From a bacterium (GTDB lineage Bacteria; Gemmatimonadota; Gemmatimonadetes; Gemmatimonadales; Gemmatimonadaceae), in the NCBI GenBank assembly GCA_021802745.1, contig JAJZRK010000001.1, forward strand, positions 11,793-75,792: DNA of 64,000 nucleotides, in the 5' to 3' direction. The notes beneath the pieces were generated by a model that saw only the letters and a program-made list of their open reading frames with translations, was not told where the DNA came from and made no database searches. Made by a program: the position numbers and the translations under genes. Positions 25,703 to 32,808 of this stretch are shown here, piece by piece; within the stretch, counting starts at the first letter, position 1, and every line of letters begins with the position of its first letter.

Positions 25703-26310
25703 GCGTCGAGCTGGTGGCGATCTACGCGGACGAGTCGTGCCTCGGCAATGGGCAGGCCGGCGACAACCCTGGCGCTGCGGGCGTCCTGGTCGAGTACCAG
25801 CGGCCCGGCGGCGCGCTCGTGCGGCGCGACCTCTGGGTGAGCGAGCCGGCCACCACCAACAACCGCATGGCGCTGCGCTCCGTGATCGAGGCGATGCGCG
25901 CGCTGGGGGCGAAGGGCGGCCGGTTCCGCGTGCGCTTCACCACCGATTCCCGGTACATCGTGGACGGCATGCGGGACTGGGTGCATGGCTGGGCCCGCAA
26001 CGGGTGGAAGCGGAAGACCGGGGCCATCGAGAACCTCGACCTCTGGCGCGAGGCGCTCGCCGCCTGCGACGGGCATGCCATCGCCTGGCACTGGGTGCGC
26101 GGCCACGTGGGACATGCGCAGAACGAGTACGCCAACCATCTCGCGACGCGCGCCGCCGCCGACCAGTCGGCGAGCGGCGGCCTGGTGGAGTCGGCCTTCG
26201 ACGAATGGCTGGCCGCCTACCGCGCGCGCGGCGGCCACGCCAGCGAACCGGACGCTTTTCCGGATAGCGCGACGTTCACGCCGCACGCATCTTTGCCACG
26301 TATCGGTTGA
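25699..26310 (+). CDS. Variant ribonuclease HI with two changed catalytic residues
   Basis: A 203-aa RNase H-fold protein aligned along its length to RNase HI. AIYADESCLGN matches the first strand with catalytic Asp11. TTNNRMALRSVIEAM corresponds to TTNNRMEL, with Ala in place of the catalytic Glu48. FTTDSRYIVDGMRDWVHGW keeps Asp70, and VRGHVGHAQNEYANHLA keeps the active-site His but has Asn where Asp134 should be. The glutamate after the first Asp (D-E-S instead of D-G-S) could supply the missing carboxylate. About 40 extra residues follow the domain (SGGLVESAFDEWLAAYRARGG). It probably binds RNA-DNA hybrids; cleavage activity is uncertain. It is coupled to the upstream small gene by ATGA. 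Confidence 0.85.
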   Translation: MSVELVAIYADESCLGNGQAGDNPGAAGVLVEYQRPGGALVRRDLWVSEPATTNNRMALRSVIEAMRALGAKGGRFRVRFTTDSRYIVDGMRDWVHGWARNGWKRKTGAIENLDLWREALAACDGHAIAWHWVRGHVGHAQNEYANHLATRAAADQSASGGLVESAFDEWLAAYRARGGHASEPDAFPDSATFTPHASLPRIG

Positions 26311-26330
26311 CGCCGCGCCGGAGGCATCAC

Positions 26331-26546
26331 ATGCGCATCCTCGTCGGACTTCTGCTTGGCCTGGCCGCAGGCTATTCCTCCGGCTTCTACGATGGCCGCC
26401 ATCACACGCAGCCAACCGTCCTGCGGCTGGTGAAGGGGTTCAAGGCGCCCGGGGTCAATGCGGTGCAGCACGCCGAATCGCTGAAGGCCGACGCCGAGGC
26501 CAAGCTGCAGCGGAACGCGGACGAGAAGATGAAGGCGGCACAATAA
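26331..26546 (+). CDS. Small membrane-anchored protein
   Basis: A 71-aa protein with one N-terminal hydrophobic helix (MRILVGLLLGLAAGYSSGF) and a basic, then helical, charged remainder (AESLKADAEAKLQRNADEKMKAAQ). The start at 26331 has GGAGG six bases upstream; an earlier in-frame start at 26307 has none. It ends one base before the next gene begins (TAA-ATG). No function was recognised. Confidence 0.75.
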   Translation: MRILVGLLLGLAAGYSSGFYDGRHHTQPTVLRLVKGFKAPGVNAVQHAESLKADAEAKLQRNADEKMKAAQ

Positions 26547-27398
26547 ATGGCTGACCAGCTCGAGCGTCTCTTTCGCATCCTCGTGCGCCGCATTCGCGAC
26601 CTGCGGCCGGAGCACCTGTCGCGCGCCTTCGAAGTCGGCGAGATCCTGCGCACGTTCGTGCCGTACCGCTCGACGCGCGTCGAGGTCGGGGTGGAGACGG
26701 CGGAGGATTACGAGGTGCTCATCCTGCGCCTGCTTTCCGGCGAGCGCGGCCTCCTCTTCGCCGATGACGCAATGCAGGAGGACTTGCGGCACGAACTGGA
26801 CTCGGGCAATCCCGACCTGCGGGCGTTGCATGCGTACGGCACGGCCAGGGTGACGCTCGCGCAGCACGCGATGCGGCAGGTGCTGGAGTCGGCGACGGCC
26901 TCGGCGCCGGAAACGCGGGTGAGCGAACCGACCCCCGCGCCATCAACGGACGGTGTACCCGGGGGAGAGCACGGCGCCCCGGATGTGCCTCACGAGGTCG
27001 CCGCCGGACGAGAGCGCGGCGGCCGCGATCACGCGATGCACGCCCCGCCGTCGGGCCCATCGGAGATTTCCGCGGCGCTGGACGCGATCCAGCGCCAGCT
27101 GCCGCCGACGCTCGCCGAGCTTGGCGAGGCGCTGGGCACCGCTGGCGAGTCGAAGTCGCGTCCGTCGTACGTGGCGCGCGGCACGCACATTCCGGACCCC
27201 ACCGCCGATGCCGCGGCGCGCGCGCCCCGACCCGGATGCCGGTTCTGCGGGCAGATGCTTCCCGAGGGGCGCACCGTGACCTTTTGCCCGCATTGTGGGC
27301 AGAACCTCAAGGTGCACCGCTGTCCCGGATGCAGCGCCGAAGTGGACCCGGCGTGGAAGTTCTGCGTGGTGTGTGGCCGCGCCTCCGCGTCGGCGTGA
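26547..27398 (+). CDS. Hypothetical protein with C-terminal double zinc ribbon
   Basis: A 283-aa soluble protein. The N-terminal ~110 residues are helical (LERLFRILVRRIRDLRPEHL, EVGEILRTFVPYRST). A Pro/Gly/Ala-rich linker spans ~115-175, and a further helix (ISAALDAIQRQLPPTLAELGEALG) follows. The C-terminal 55 residues hold four CxxC knuckles (CRFCG, CPHCG, CPGCS, CVVCG) forming a double zinc ribbon. The start codon directly follows the stop of the small membrane protein. Such tails usually recruit nucleic acid or partner proteins. The specific role is unknown. Confidence 0.8.
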   Translation: MADQLERLFRILVRRIRDLRPEHLSRAFEVGEILRTFVPYRSTRVEVGVETAEDYEVLILRLLSGERGLLFADDAMQEDLRHELDSGNPDLRALHAYGTARVTLAQHAMRQVLESATASAPETRVSEPTPAPSTDGVPGGEHGAPDVPHEVAAGRERGGRDHAMHAPPSGPSEISAALDAIQRQLPPTLAELGEALGTAGESKSRPSYVARGTHIPDPTADAAARAPRPGCRFCGQMLPEGRTVTFCPHCGQNLKVHRCPGCSAEVDPAWKFCVVCGRASASA

Positions 27399-27526
27399 CC
27401 GGCAAGCGAGACGGAACCCGGCCGGACCGTTTACCGTAGAGTGAGCGAGCGCCCGCCCGCCGGCGGGCTGCCCACACGAACGTGCCTCGCATCAACCTCC
27501 GCGCGCCACGACGCGCGGCCCCTGCC

Positions 27527-28357
27527 ATGACGAACCCGCGCTCTCCGCTTCCTGATGACCGGTCCCTCAGCCGCGCCGCGCTCGAGCGCGTGCTGGCGCG
27601 CGCCATGGAACTGCACGTGCGCGGTGACGAGGCGGCGGATGCACGCGACGACCAGTTGAGCGAGACGCGGGTGCTGGAGATCGCCCGGGAGGTGGGGATC
27701 GCCCCCGAGGCGGTGCGTCAGGCGATTGCCGAGGAGCGGGCGCGCGCCCCGCTGGCTGCGGCCCAGCGCGAGAGCGACGCGATGCTCGGCGACCCTGCCG
27801 TGTCGGCCGCGCGCGTGGTCAATGGCGCGCAGGGCGAGCTGCTCGGGCGGCTCGAAGCGCTGCTGGCGCGCGACGAATCGCTCGCCGTCATCCGCCGCTT
27901 TCCCGACCGGCTGGTGCTCGAGCCGAAGCGCGGAATCTTCGACCAGATGGCGCGCGCGATGGATTTCGGGGGAAAGGGCTACTACCTGTCGCGGGCGAGC
28001 GAAGTGGTGGTGAGCGTCGGCGCGGTGGATGGCCGGCGCACGCATGTGGCGCTCGCGGCCGACCTTCGCCCGGCACGCAGCAGGCAGCTGGCCACGCCGG
28101 TGGTGCTGACGGTGCTCGGCGTGCTCGCCGCCGTGCCGCTGGCCGTGCTGACCCTGTACCCGGTGCTGGCCATCCTGCCGCCGATCGTGCTCGGGTGGAT
28201 CGGCTGGAGGTGGGCGCGGAGTTCGTGGCGGGCGCTGCGCCGGCAGACCCTCGTCTCGCTGGAGCGGCTGCTCGACAAGCTCGAGATCCCCGACAAGCCG
28301 ACGCCGACGCAGCAATTGCTCGACGGACTGACGCGGAGCCTGCTGCCGCCGAAATAG
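27527..28357 (+). CDS. Membrane protein with N-terminal helical domain
   Basis: A 276-aa protein. The N-terminal part (residues ~10-65) is helical with SRAALERVLARAMELH, DQLSETRVLEIAREVGIAPEAVRQAIAEE, the second resembling a helix-turn-helix or UBA-like pair. A beta-rich middle (~110-170) contains FPDRLVLEPKRGIFDQM and EVVVSVGAVDGRR. Two closely spaced transmembrane helices lie at ~185-230 (VVLTVLGVLAAVPLAVLTL, VLAILPPIVLGWIGW), and a basic cytoplasmic tail follows. The start is uncertain: a GTG at 27482 is also in frame and neither has a good ribosome site. No family was recognised. Confidence 0.65.
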   Translation: MTNPRSPLPDDRSLSRAALERVLARAMELHVRGDEAADARDDQLSETRVLEIAREVGIAPEAVRQAIAEERARAPLAAAQRESDAMLGDPAVSAARVVNGAQGELLGRLEALLARDESLAVIRRFPDRLVLEPKRGIFDQMARAMDFGGKGYYLSRASEVVVSVGAVDGRRTHVALAADLRPARSRQLATPVVLTVLGVLAAVPLAVLTLYPVLAILPPIVLGWIGWRWARSSWRALRRQTLVSLERLLDKLEIPDKPTPTQQLLDGLTRSLLPPK

Positions 28358-28432
28358 ACTGGTGTCGAGTGCGGTGATTGGATGAGAACACCGACGGCAC
28401 TCGGTCTATCGTTTGCCATGCGGAACAGCTCA

Positions 28433-28860
28433 CCACGAAGTCACGAAAGTACACGAAGGGAACCAGTGGCAGACCCGTGGTCGTCTCTGGTGATCGGTGC
28501 GGCAATCGCGGTGCACAAAGCACTGGGGCCAGGCCTCCTGGAATCAGCAAATCATGCGGCGATGGCCGCCGAGCTTGAGGCCTGTTCAATTCCGTTTGAG
28601 CACGAACTCGTGCTTCCAATCCGCTACCGTGATCGCGCGTTGGATGCGCACTATCGCGTCGACTTCCTCATCGGAGGAATGCTGGTCGTGGAGGTGAAGG
28701 CCGTCGAGCGAGTCCTCGCCGTGCACGAGGCGCAGTTGCTGACGTACCTCCGACTCGGTGGCTATCGGCCTGGACTGCTGCTCAACTTCTGCGCGCCGAC
28801 GCTCCGGCAGGGCATCCTGCGTCGTGTGCTGTGACCTTCGTGCCCTTTGCGTCTTTGTGG
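28433..28860. repeat. Family A inverted-repeat element, copy 3, carrying a GxxExxY gene
   Basis: Left arm 28433-28460: CCACGAAGT, CACGAAAGT, ACACGAAGG, G. Right arm 28834-28860, on the other strand CCACAAAGA, CGCAAAGGG, CACGAAGGT. Each arm is three 9-nt units. The 369-bp gene fits precisely between them: its GTG start is six bases after the left-arm GAAGG, and the last base of its TGA stop is the first base of the right arm. This is the only full-length copy in the window; the others are short or single-armed. Confidence 0.85.
28466..28834 (+). CDS. GxxExxY family protein (PD-(D/E)XK nuclease fold)
   Basis: A 122-aa member of the GxxExxY/PDDEXK_3 family, defined by the motif after which it is named, here GLLESAN (residues 23-29), so the family Tyr is Asn. 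The nuclease-fold core is intact: YRVDFLIGG (Asp), LVVEVKAVE (Glu-x-Lys) and the family ending VHEAQLLTYLRLGGYRPGLLLNF. The reading frame is open back to 28382, but the upstream codons translate the repeat arm. The GTG at 28466 has GAAGG six bases upstream, supplied by the arm, and gives the usual family length. The biological role of the family is not established. Its position exactly between inverted repeats suggests it belongs to the repeat element. Confidence 0.85.
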   Translation: MADPWSSLVIGAAIAVHKALGPGLLESANHAAMAAELEACSIPFEHELVLPIRYRDRALDAHYRVDFLIGGMLVVEVKAVERVLAVHEAQLLTYLRLGGYRPGLLLNFCAPTLRQGILRRVL

Positions 28861-28912
28861 TGATGCGGTGAAGTGGTGGCAGTATCCCCCGCGCGCTCGG
28901 TAGATTTTCGGC

Positions 28913-29968
28913 ATGCCCACCGCCGACACGCCCGCGCGCCTTCGCGAGGCCGAGCGCTTCGCCCGCGAGATCCTGCCGGCGGCCTCGCGCACGTTCGCCC
29001 TGTCGGTGCGGCTGTTGCACGGTGAACTCGAGCGCTCGGTGCTCTGCGCGTACCTGCTCTGCCGCATCGCCGACACGATCGAGGATGACGGCCACGCGCC
29101 GGCGGAGGCGAAGGCGCGCCTGCTTGAGGCGTTTCTCGCCAGCCTCGACGACGCCGCGGCGGCCGACGCGTTTCCGGCGCGCGCCGCGTTCATCGTGGGG
29201 GAGGACGCCCACATCCGGCTGCTGCGGAGCACCGACGTGGTGTGCGTGCTCTATCGTTCGCTCCCGGCGGGATCGCGCGAACGGGTGGCACACTGGGTGC
29301 GCGAGATGGCGCGCGGCATGGCGGAGTTCGCGCTGCGGCATCCCGGGGGACTCCGCATCCAGACGGTGGACGAGTATCGCGAGTACTGCTATTACGTGGC
29401 GGGCACGGTCGGCTGCATGCTCACCGAGCTCTGGCGCGAGCACGGGCACATTCCCGCGTCGCGCTACGAGGCGCTCTGGGCGCGCTGCACGAGCTTCGGC
29501 GAGGCGCTGCAGACGGTGAACATCCTCAAGGACATCGCCGCCGACGCCGAGCGGGAGAACGCGATCTTCGTGCCCGAGGCCACGCTGCGCGCGCACGGCG
29601 GGTCGCACGCCACGCTGCTCGACCCGGCGCACCTCCCGGAGAACCGCGCCGCCGTTGGGGAGTTCATCGTGCTGGCGTGGACCGACCTCGACCAGGCGTT
29701 CGAGTACCTGCTGCTGCTCCCGCGGCGGGCAGTGACCATTCGCGCGTTCTGCGTACTGCCGCTGCTCTACGCCTACGCCACGCTGCGCGAGCTCACGCAC
29801 ACCGACGCGATGCTGCGGCCAGGCGGCGTGGTGAAGATCAGCCGCGCCGAAGTGAAGTCGCTGATGATTGCCGGGCTCGCCGTCCTCGGCAGCAACACGC
29901 TGCTGCGACGGCTCATCGCCTCCGTGCGCGCGCGTCCATTCACGCCGCTGGCCGGACGGGCCCGGTGA
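28913..29968 (+). CDS. Squalene/phytoene synthase family enzyme
   Basis: A 351-aa head-to-head prenyl synthase. Both Asp-rich motifs are present: DTIEDD (residues ~54-59) and QTVNILKDIAADAERE (~201-216). Further family segments are RTFALSVRLLHGELERSVLCAYLLCRIAD, RSLPAGSRERVAHWVREMARGM and EYREYCYYVAGTVGCMLTELW (cited as motif spans). The SFALS-like opening and DTxEDD suit squalene or dehydrosqualene synthase rather than plant-type phytoene synthase. It condenses two farnesyl (or geranylgeranyl) diphosphates on the way to hopanoids or carotenoids. It is followed four bases later by an FAD oxidase, probably in one operon. Confidence 0.9.
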   Translation: MPTADTPARLREAERFAREILPAASRTFALSVRLLHGELERSVLCAYLLCRIADTIEDDGHAPAEAKARLLEAFLASLDDAAAADAFPARAAFIVGEDAHIRLLRSTDVVCVLYRSLPAGSRERVAHWVREMARGMAEFALRHPGGLRIQTVDEYREYCYYVAGTVGCMLTELWREHGHIPASRYEALWARCTSFGEALQTVNILKDIAADAERENAIFVPEATLRAHGGSHATLLDPAHLPENRAAVGEFIVLAWTDLDQAFEYLLLLPRRAVTIRAFCVLPLLYAYATLRELTHTDAMLRPGGVVKISRAEVKSLMIAGLAVLGSNTLLRRLIASVRARPFTPLAGRAR

Positions 29969-29972
29969 CCGC

Positions 29973-31622
29973 ATGACGACCCGCGCCCGCGAGGCTGCGC
30001 CGCTGCAGCCGCCCGCGAAGTTCCGCGGCGTCTTTCGCACGGACGCGCGCGCGCGCGCCGTCTACAGCGAGGGAGCGGGCGTGGCGCGCATCATCCCCGA
30101 TGCAGTGGCTGTGCCGGCCGATGCCGACGACGTGATGACGCTGGTGGAGTGGGCCGCGGCGCATCAGGTGCCGATTGTACCGCGCGGTTCGGCCAGCTCC
30201 ATGGCAAACGGCGCCTTGGGCGCGGGCGTGGCGCTCGATCTCTCGCGGCTCGACTGGATCGGCGCCGTGGATGCGGGCCGCGCAATGGTCGCGTGCGGGC
30301 CGGGCGCGCTGCGCGACGCGGTGGACGCGGCGGCGGCGGCGCACGGATTGCGCGTGGCCGTGGATCCGTCGTCGGGCGCGTTCTGCACGATTGGCGGCAT
30401 GGTCGCCACCAACGCGGCGGGGACGCGCACGGTGAAGCTGGGGGCGATGCGCGCCTGGGTGCGCGGCCTCGACTGCGTGTTCGCCGACGGGTCGCGGGCC
30501 TGGGTGCGGCGCGGCGAGCCGCGGCCGAAGATCGAGGCGCTGCGTGCCTTCCAGCACGACGTGTCGCGCGACGTCAGGGACCGGGGCGCTCACCTGGCGC
30601 GCCCGGGCGTGCGCAAGGAATCGAGCGGCTACGGACTGGCCAGCTACGCGCGCAGCGGCGACCTGGTGGACGTGCTGGTCGGGAGCGAGGGGACGCTGGC
30701 GGTCTTCGTCGGGGTGGAGCTGGGACTGGCCCCGGTGCCGGCCGCGCGCGCGTCGCTGCTCGCCTCATTCACCTCGCTCGAGGATGCGGTGCAGGCGGCC
30801 GCCGCCGCCGCCGCGATCGGGGCAAGCGCGGTGGAGCTGCTTGACCGCACTTTCCTCGAGGTCGTGCGCGCCGAAGCCGCCACGCTATCCGTTCCCTCGG
30901 CGGCCGAGGCCGTGCTGCTGATCGAGGCCGAGGGCGAGACCCACGCGGTGGCGGACACGCTCGCCCTGCGCCTGGGCGACGCCTGCCGGCAGGCGCGCGC
31001 CGCGCAGGTGGTGTTGGCACCCGATGAGGAAACGGCGGTGCGCATCTGGCGCATCCGGCATGCGGCGAGCCCGATCCTCAGTGCGCTGGATCCGCACCTT
31101 GCCTCGATGCAGCTCGTCGAGGACGGCGCGGTGCCGCCCGACGCCTTCCCCGACTACGTGCGTGGCGTGCGGGCCGCGCTCGAGCGGCACGGCGTGCGCG
31201 GCGTGATCTTCGGGCATGCCGGCGACGCCCACGCGCACGTCAACGCCCTGCTCGACGTGCGCGAGCCCGACTGGCGCGAGCGCGCCCGGGCCCTGGTGGA
31301 TGACGTCACCGGACTGGTGGCGCTGCTCGGCGGAACGCTGGCGGCCGAGCATGGCGACGGCCGGCTCCGCACGCCGCTGATGTTCCGGGTGTGGGACGCG
31401 CGCGCGATGGCGCTCTTTGCGCGCGTCAAGCAGGCGTTCGATCCGCTGGGCGTGCTGAATCCCGGGGTCAAGGTTCCGCGCCCCGGGGACGACCCCCTCG
31501 CGAATGTGAAGTACGACCCGGAGTTGCCGCCCCTTCCGGCGGACGCCCGCGCCGCGCTCGACCGTGTGGTGCGCGACAAGGCGTGGGCGGCGTTCCGGCT
31601 GGGAATGCTGGGGGACGGGTAG
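29973..31622 (+). CDS. FAD-linked oxidase (GlcD / D-lactate dehydrogenase type)
   Basis: A 549-aa FAD-binding type 4 flavoprotein. The PP-loop FAD domain lies at residues ~50-235 (IIPDAVAVPADADDVMTLVEWA, VPIVPRGSASSMANGALG, AFCTIGGMVATNAAGTRTVKLGAMRAWVRG). The C-terminal cap domain has GVIFGHAGDAHAHVNALLDV, AEHGDGRLRTPLMF and FDPLGVLNPGVKVP, all typical of GlcD and D-lactate dehydrogenases. It oxidises a 2-hydroxy acid, passing electrons to a quinone or ferredoxin partner. The ATG at 29973 is four bases from the upstream stop, and the pairing with a squalene-type synthase is unusual. The frame upstream to 29868 overlaps the synthase and is not used. Confidence 0.88.
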   Translation: MTTRAREAAPLQPPAKFRGVFRTDARARAVYSEGAGVARIIPDAVAVPADADDVMTLVEWAAAHQVPIVPRGSASSMANGALGAGVALDLSRLDWIGAVDAGRAMVACGPGALRDAVDAAAAAHGLRVAVDPSSGAFCTIGGMVATNAAGTRTVKLGAMRAWVRGLDCVFADGSRAWVRRGEPRPKIEALRAFQHDVSRDVRDRGAHLARPGVRKESSGYGLASYARSGDLVDVLVGSEGTLAVFVGVELGLAPVPAARASLLASFTSLEDAVQAAAAAAAIGASAVELLDRTFLEVVRAEAATLSVPSAAEAVLLIEAEGETHAVADTLALRLGDACRQARAAQVVLAPDEETAVRIWRIRHAASPILSALDPHLASMQLVEDGAVPPDAFPDYVRGVRAALERHGVRGVIFGHAGDAHAHVNALLDVREPDWRERARALVDDVTGLVALLGGTLAAEHGDGRLRTPLMFRVWDARAMALFARVKQAFDPLGVLNPGVKVPRPGDDPLANVKYDPELPPLPADARAALDRVVRDKAWAAFRLGMLGDG

Positions 31623-31628
31623 CTGCTA

Positions 31629-31664
31629 CCACAAAGGGCGAAGGGCGCGAAGGAGCGCGAAGGA
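31629..31664. repeat. Family A single arm, copy 4
   Basis: Four consecutive 9-nt units (CCACAAAGG, GCGAAGGGC, GCGAAGGAG, CGCGAAGGA) start six bases after the FAD oxidase stop. No facing arm was found in the next ~140 bp before thyX, so this is a solitary or decayed copy. Confidence 0.7.
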
Positions 31665-31803
31665 CTTCGTACAAACATGAACGGACGCAAACCGGGTCCC
31701 CCTGGTGCCACCCGGCGCGCGTGGATACAAATGCGCGTAGGGGTGCACCCTCACATGCCGCGCTGCACCGTCATAAATTCCCGGCACCTTCAACACCCAT
31801 CCG

Positions 31804-32559
31804 ATGCCGCACTTCTATACCGAACCGAAGGTCACCGTCCTCGCGCGCCCCTCGTTTGCCGAGCCCGCACACCTGCCGGTGCAGTGGCAGGGCGAGAGCA
31901 CCGATGGCGAGAGGCTCTCCGAGTTCGCGGGGCGGCTCTGCTACATGAGCCAGAAGAACCCGGCCAGCCGCTCGACGCGCGACTACCTGGAGAACATCAA
32001 GAAGCAGGGGCACGGGTCGGTGCTCGAGCATGCGAACTACTCGCTGCTGCTCGAGGGGATCAGCCGCTCGCTCACGCACGAACTGGTGCGGCACCGGGCG
32101 GGTTTTGCGTACTCGCAGCTGTCGCAGCGCTACGTGGACGAGAGCCAGGCGGCGTTTGTCGTGCCGCCGGCGATCCTCGGCGACGACGCGCTGGTGGCGC
32201 AGTGGACGGCGCAGGTGGAGGGGGCGCAGGCCACGTACGTCGCGCTGGTCGAGAAGCTGATGGAGCGCTACAGCTGGGTGGCGGACAAGGTGCACCGCCG
32301 CAAGATGGCGCGTGAAGCGGCGCGCGGCGTGCTGCCGAACTCCACTGAAACGAAGATCGTGGTGACGGCGAATGCGCGAGCCTGGCGCACGATGCTCGAG
32401 CTGCGCGCGGGCGAGGGCGCCGAGCAGGAGATCCGGCGGCTGGCGGTGATGGTGCTGCGCACGCTGCAGGCGGAGGCGCCGGGCTTCTTCTCCGACTTCG
32501 AGATCTACACGGCGGAAGACCGGGTGGAGTCGGCGCGGATCTCGTACCACAAGGTCTGA
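31804..32559 (+). CDS. thyX: Flavin-dependent thymidylate synthase
   Basis: A 251-aa ThyX, which makes dTMP from dUMP using FAD, NADPH and methylene-tetrahydrofolate. It is unrelated to ThyA, which is not present in this window. The FAD/dUMP signature is RHRAGFAYSQLSQRY (residues 96-110). Supporting family segments are GHGSVLEHANYS, RKMAREAARGVLPNSTETKIVVTANARAW (catalytic Arg region; motif span) and EAPGFFSDFEIY. Between RHR and the signature serine there are eight residues, where RHRX7S is usual, so one residue is inserted. Length is normal. No Shine-Dalgarno is obvious before the ATG. Upstream is a solitary family A arm. Confidence 0.94.
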   Translation: MPHFYTEPKVTVLARPSFAEPAHLPVQWQGESTDGERLSEFAGRLCYMSQKNPASRSTRDYLENIKKQGHGSVLEHANYSLLLEGISRSLTHELVRHRAGFAYSQLSQRYVDESQAAFVVPPAILGDDALVAQWTAQVEGAQATYVALVEKLMERYSWVADKVHRRKMAREAARGVLPNSTETKIVVTANARAWRTMLELRAGEGAEQEIRRLAVMVLRTLQAEAPGFFSDFEIYTAEDRVESARISYHKV

Positions 32560-32808
32560 GGGGCGCCTGACCGGGGCCGGCCCGGCCGGCCCGTCCCACC
32601 GCTGCAGATGACGGCCGACCGCAGGCGTGACCGCCCGCCGTTGACGTGCGCAGCCGCTGGCGGACAAGTAACATAGTGTGAGGGCTCTGACGCGTTTGAC
32701 ACCCTTCTGACGATGGCGTCAGACACTTCGGCCTGTCGCTTGCCCCCTGCGATGCTGGCCCATCGTGGCCCGCGTCCCTCTCCTCGCCCGGCACGCGAAC
32801 GCCATTCG
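32560..32808. other. Intergenic leader of the SARP regulator gene
   Basis: A 249-bp gap with two parts: a GC-rich palindromic stretch just after thyX (GGCCGGCCCGGCCGGCC, about 32577-32593), possibly the thyX terminator; and a region around 32686-32723 with repeated TCTGACG-type heptamers, described separately. No gene was seen. Confidence 0.5.
32686..32723 (+). promoter_or_regulatory. Heptamer cluster upstream of SARP gene, candidate operator
   Basis: TCTGACG at 32686 and 32706, TTTGACA at 32695 and the inverted CGTCAGA at 32717 form a cluster ~90-120 bp before the regulator. TTTGACA, TCTGACG and CGTCAGA are spaced 11 bp start to start. SARP regulators are known to bind heptamer direct repeats with about 11-bp spacing, so autoregulation is plausible. 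TTGACA within it could alternatively be a -35 box, though no good -10 follows at 17 bp. Confidence 0.35.
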
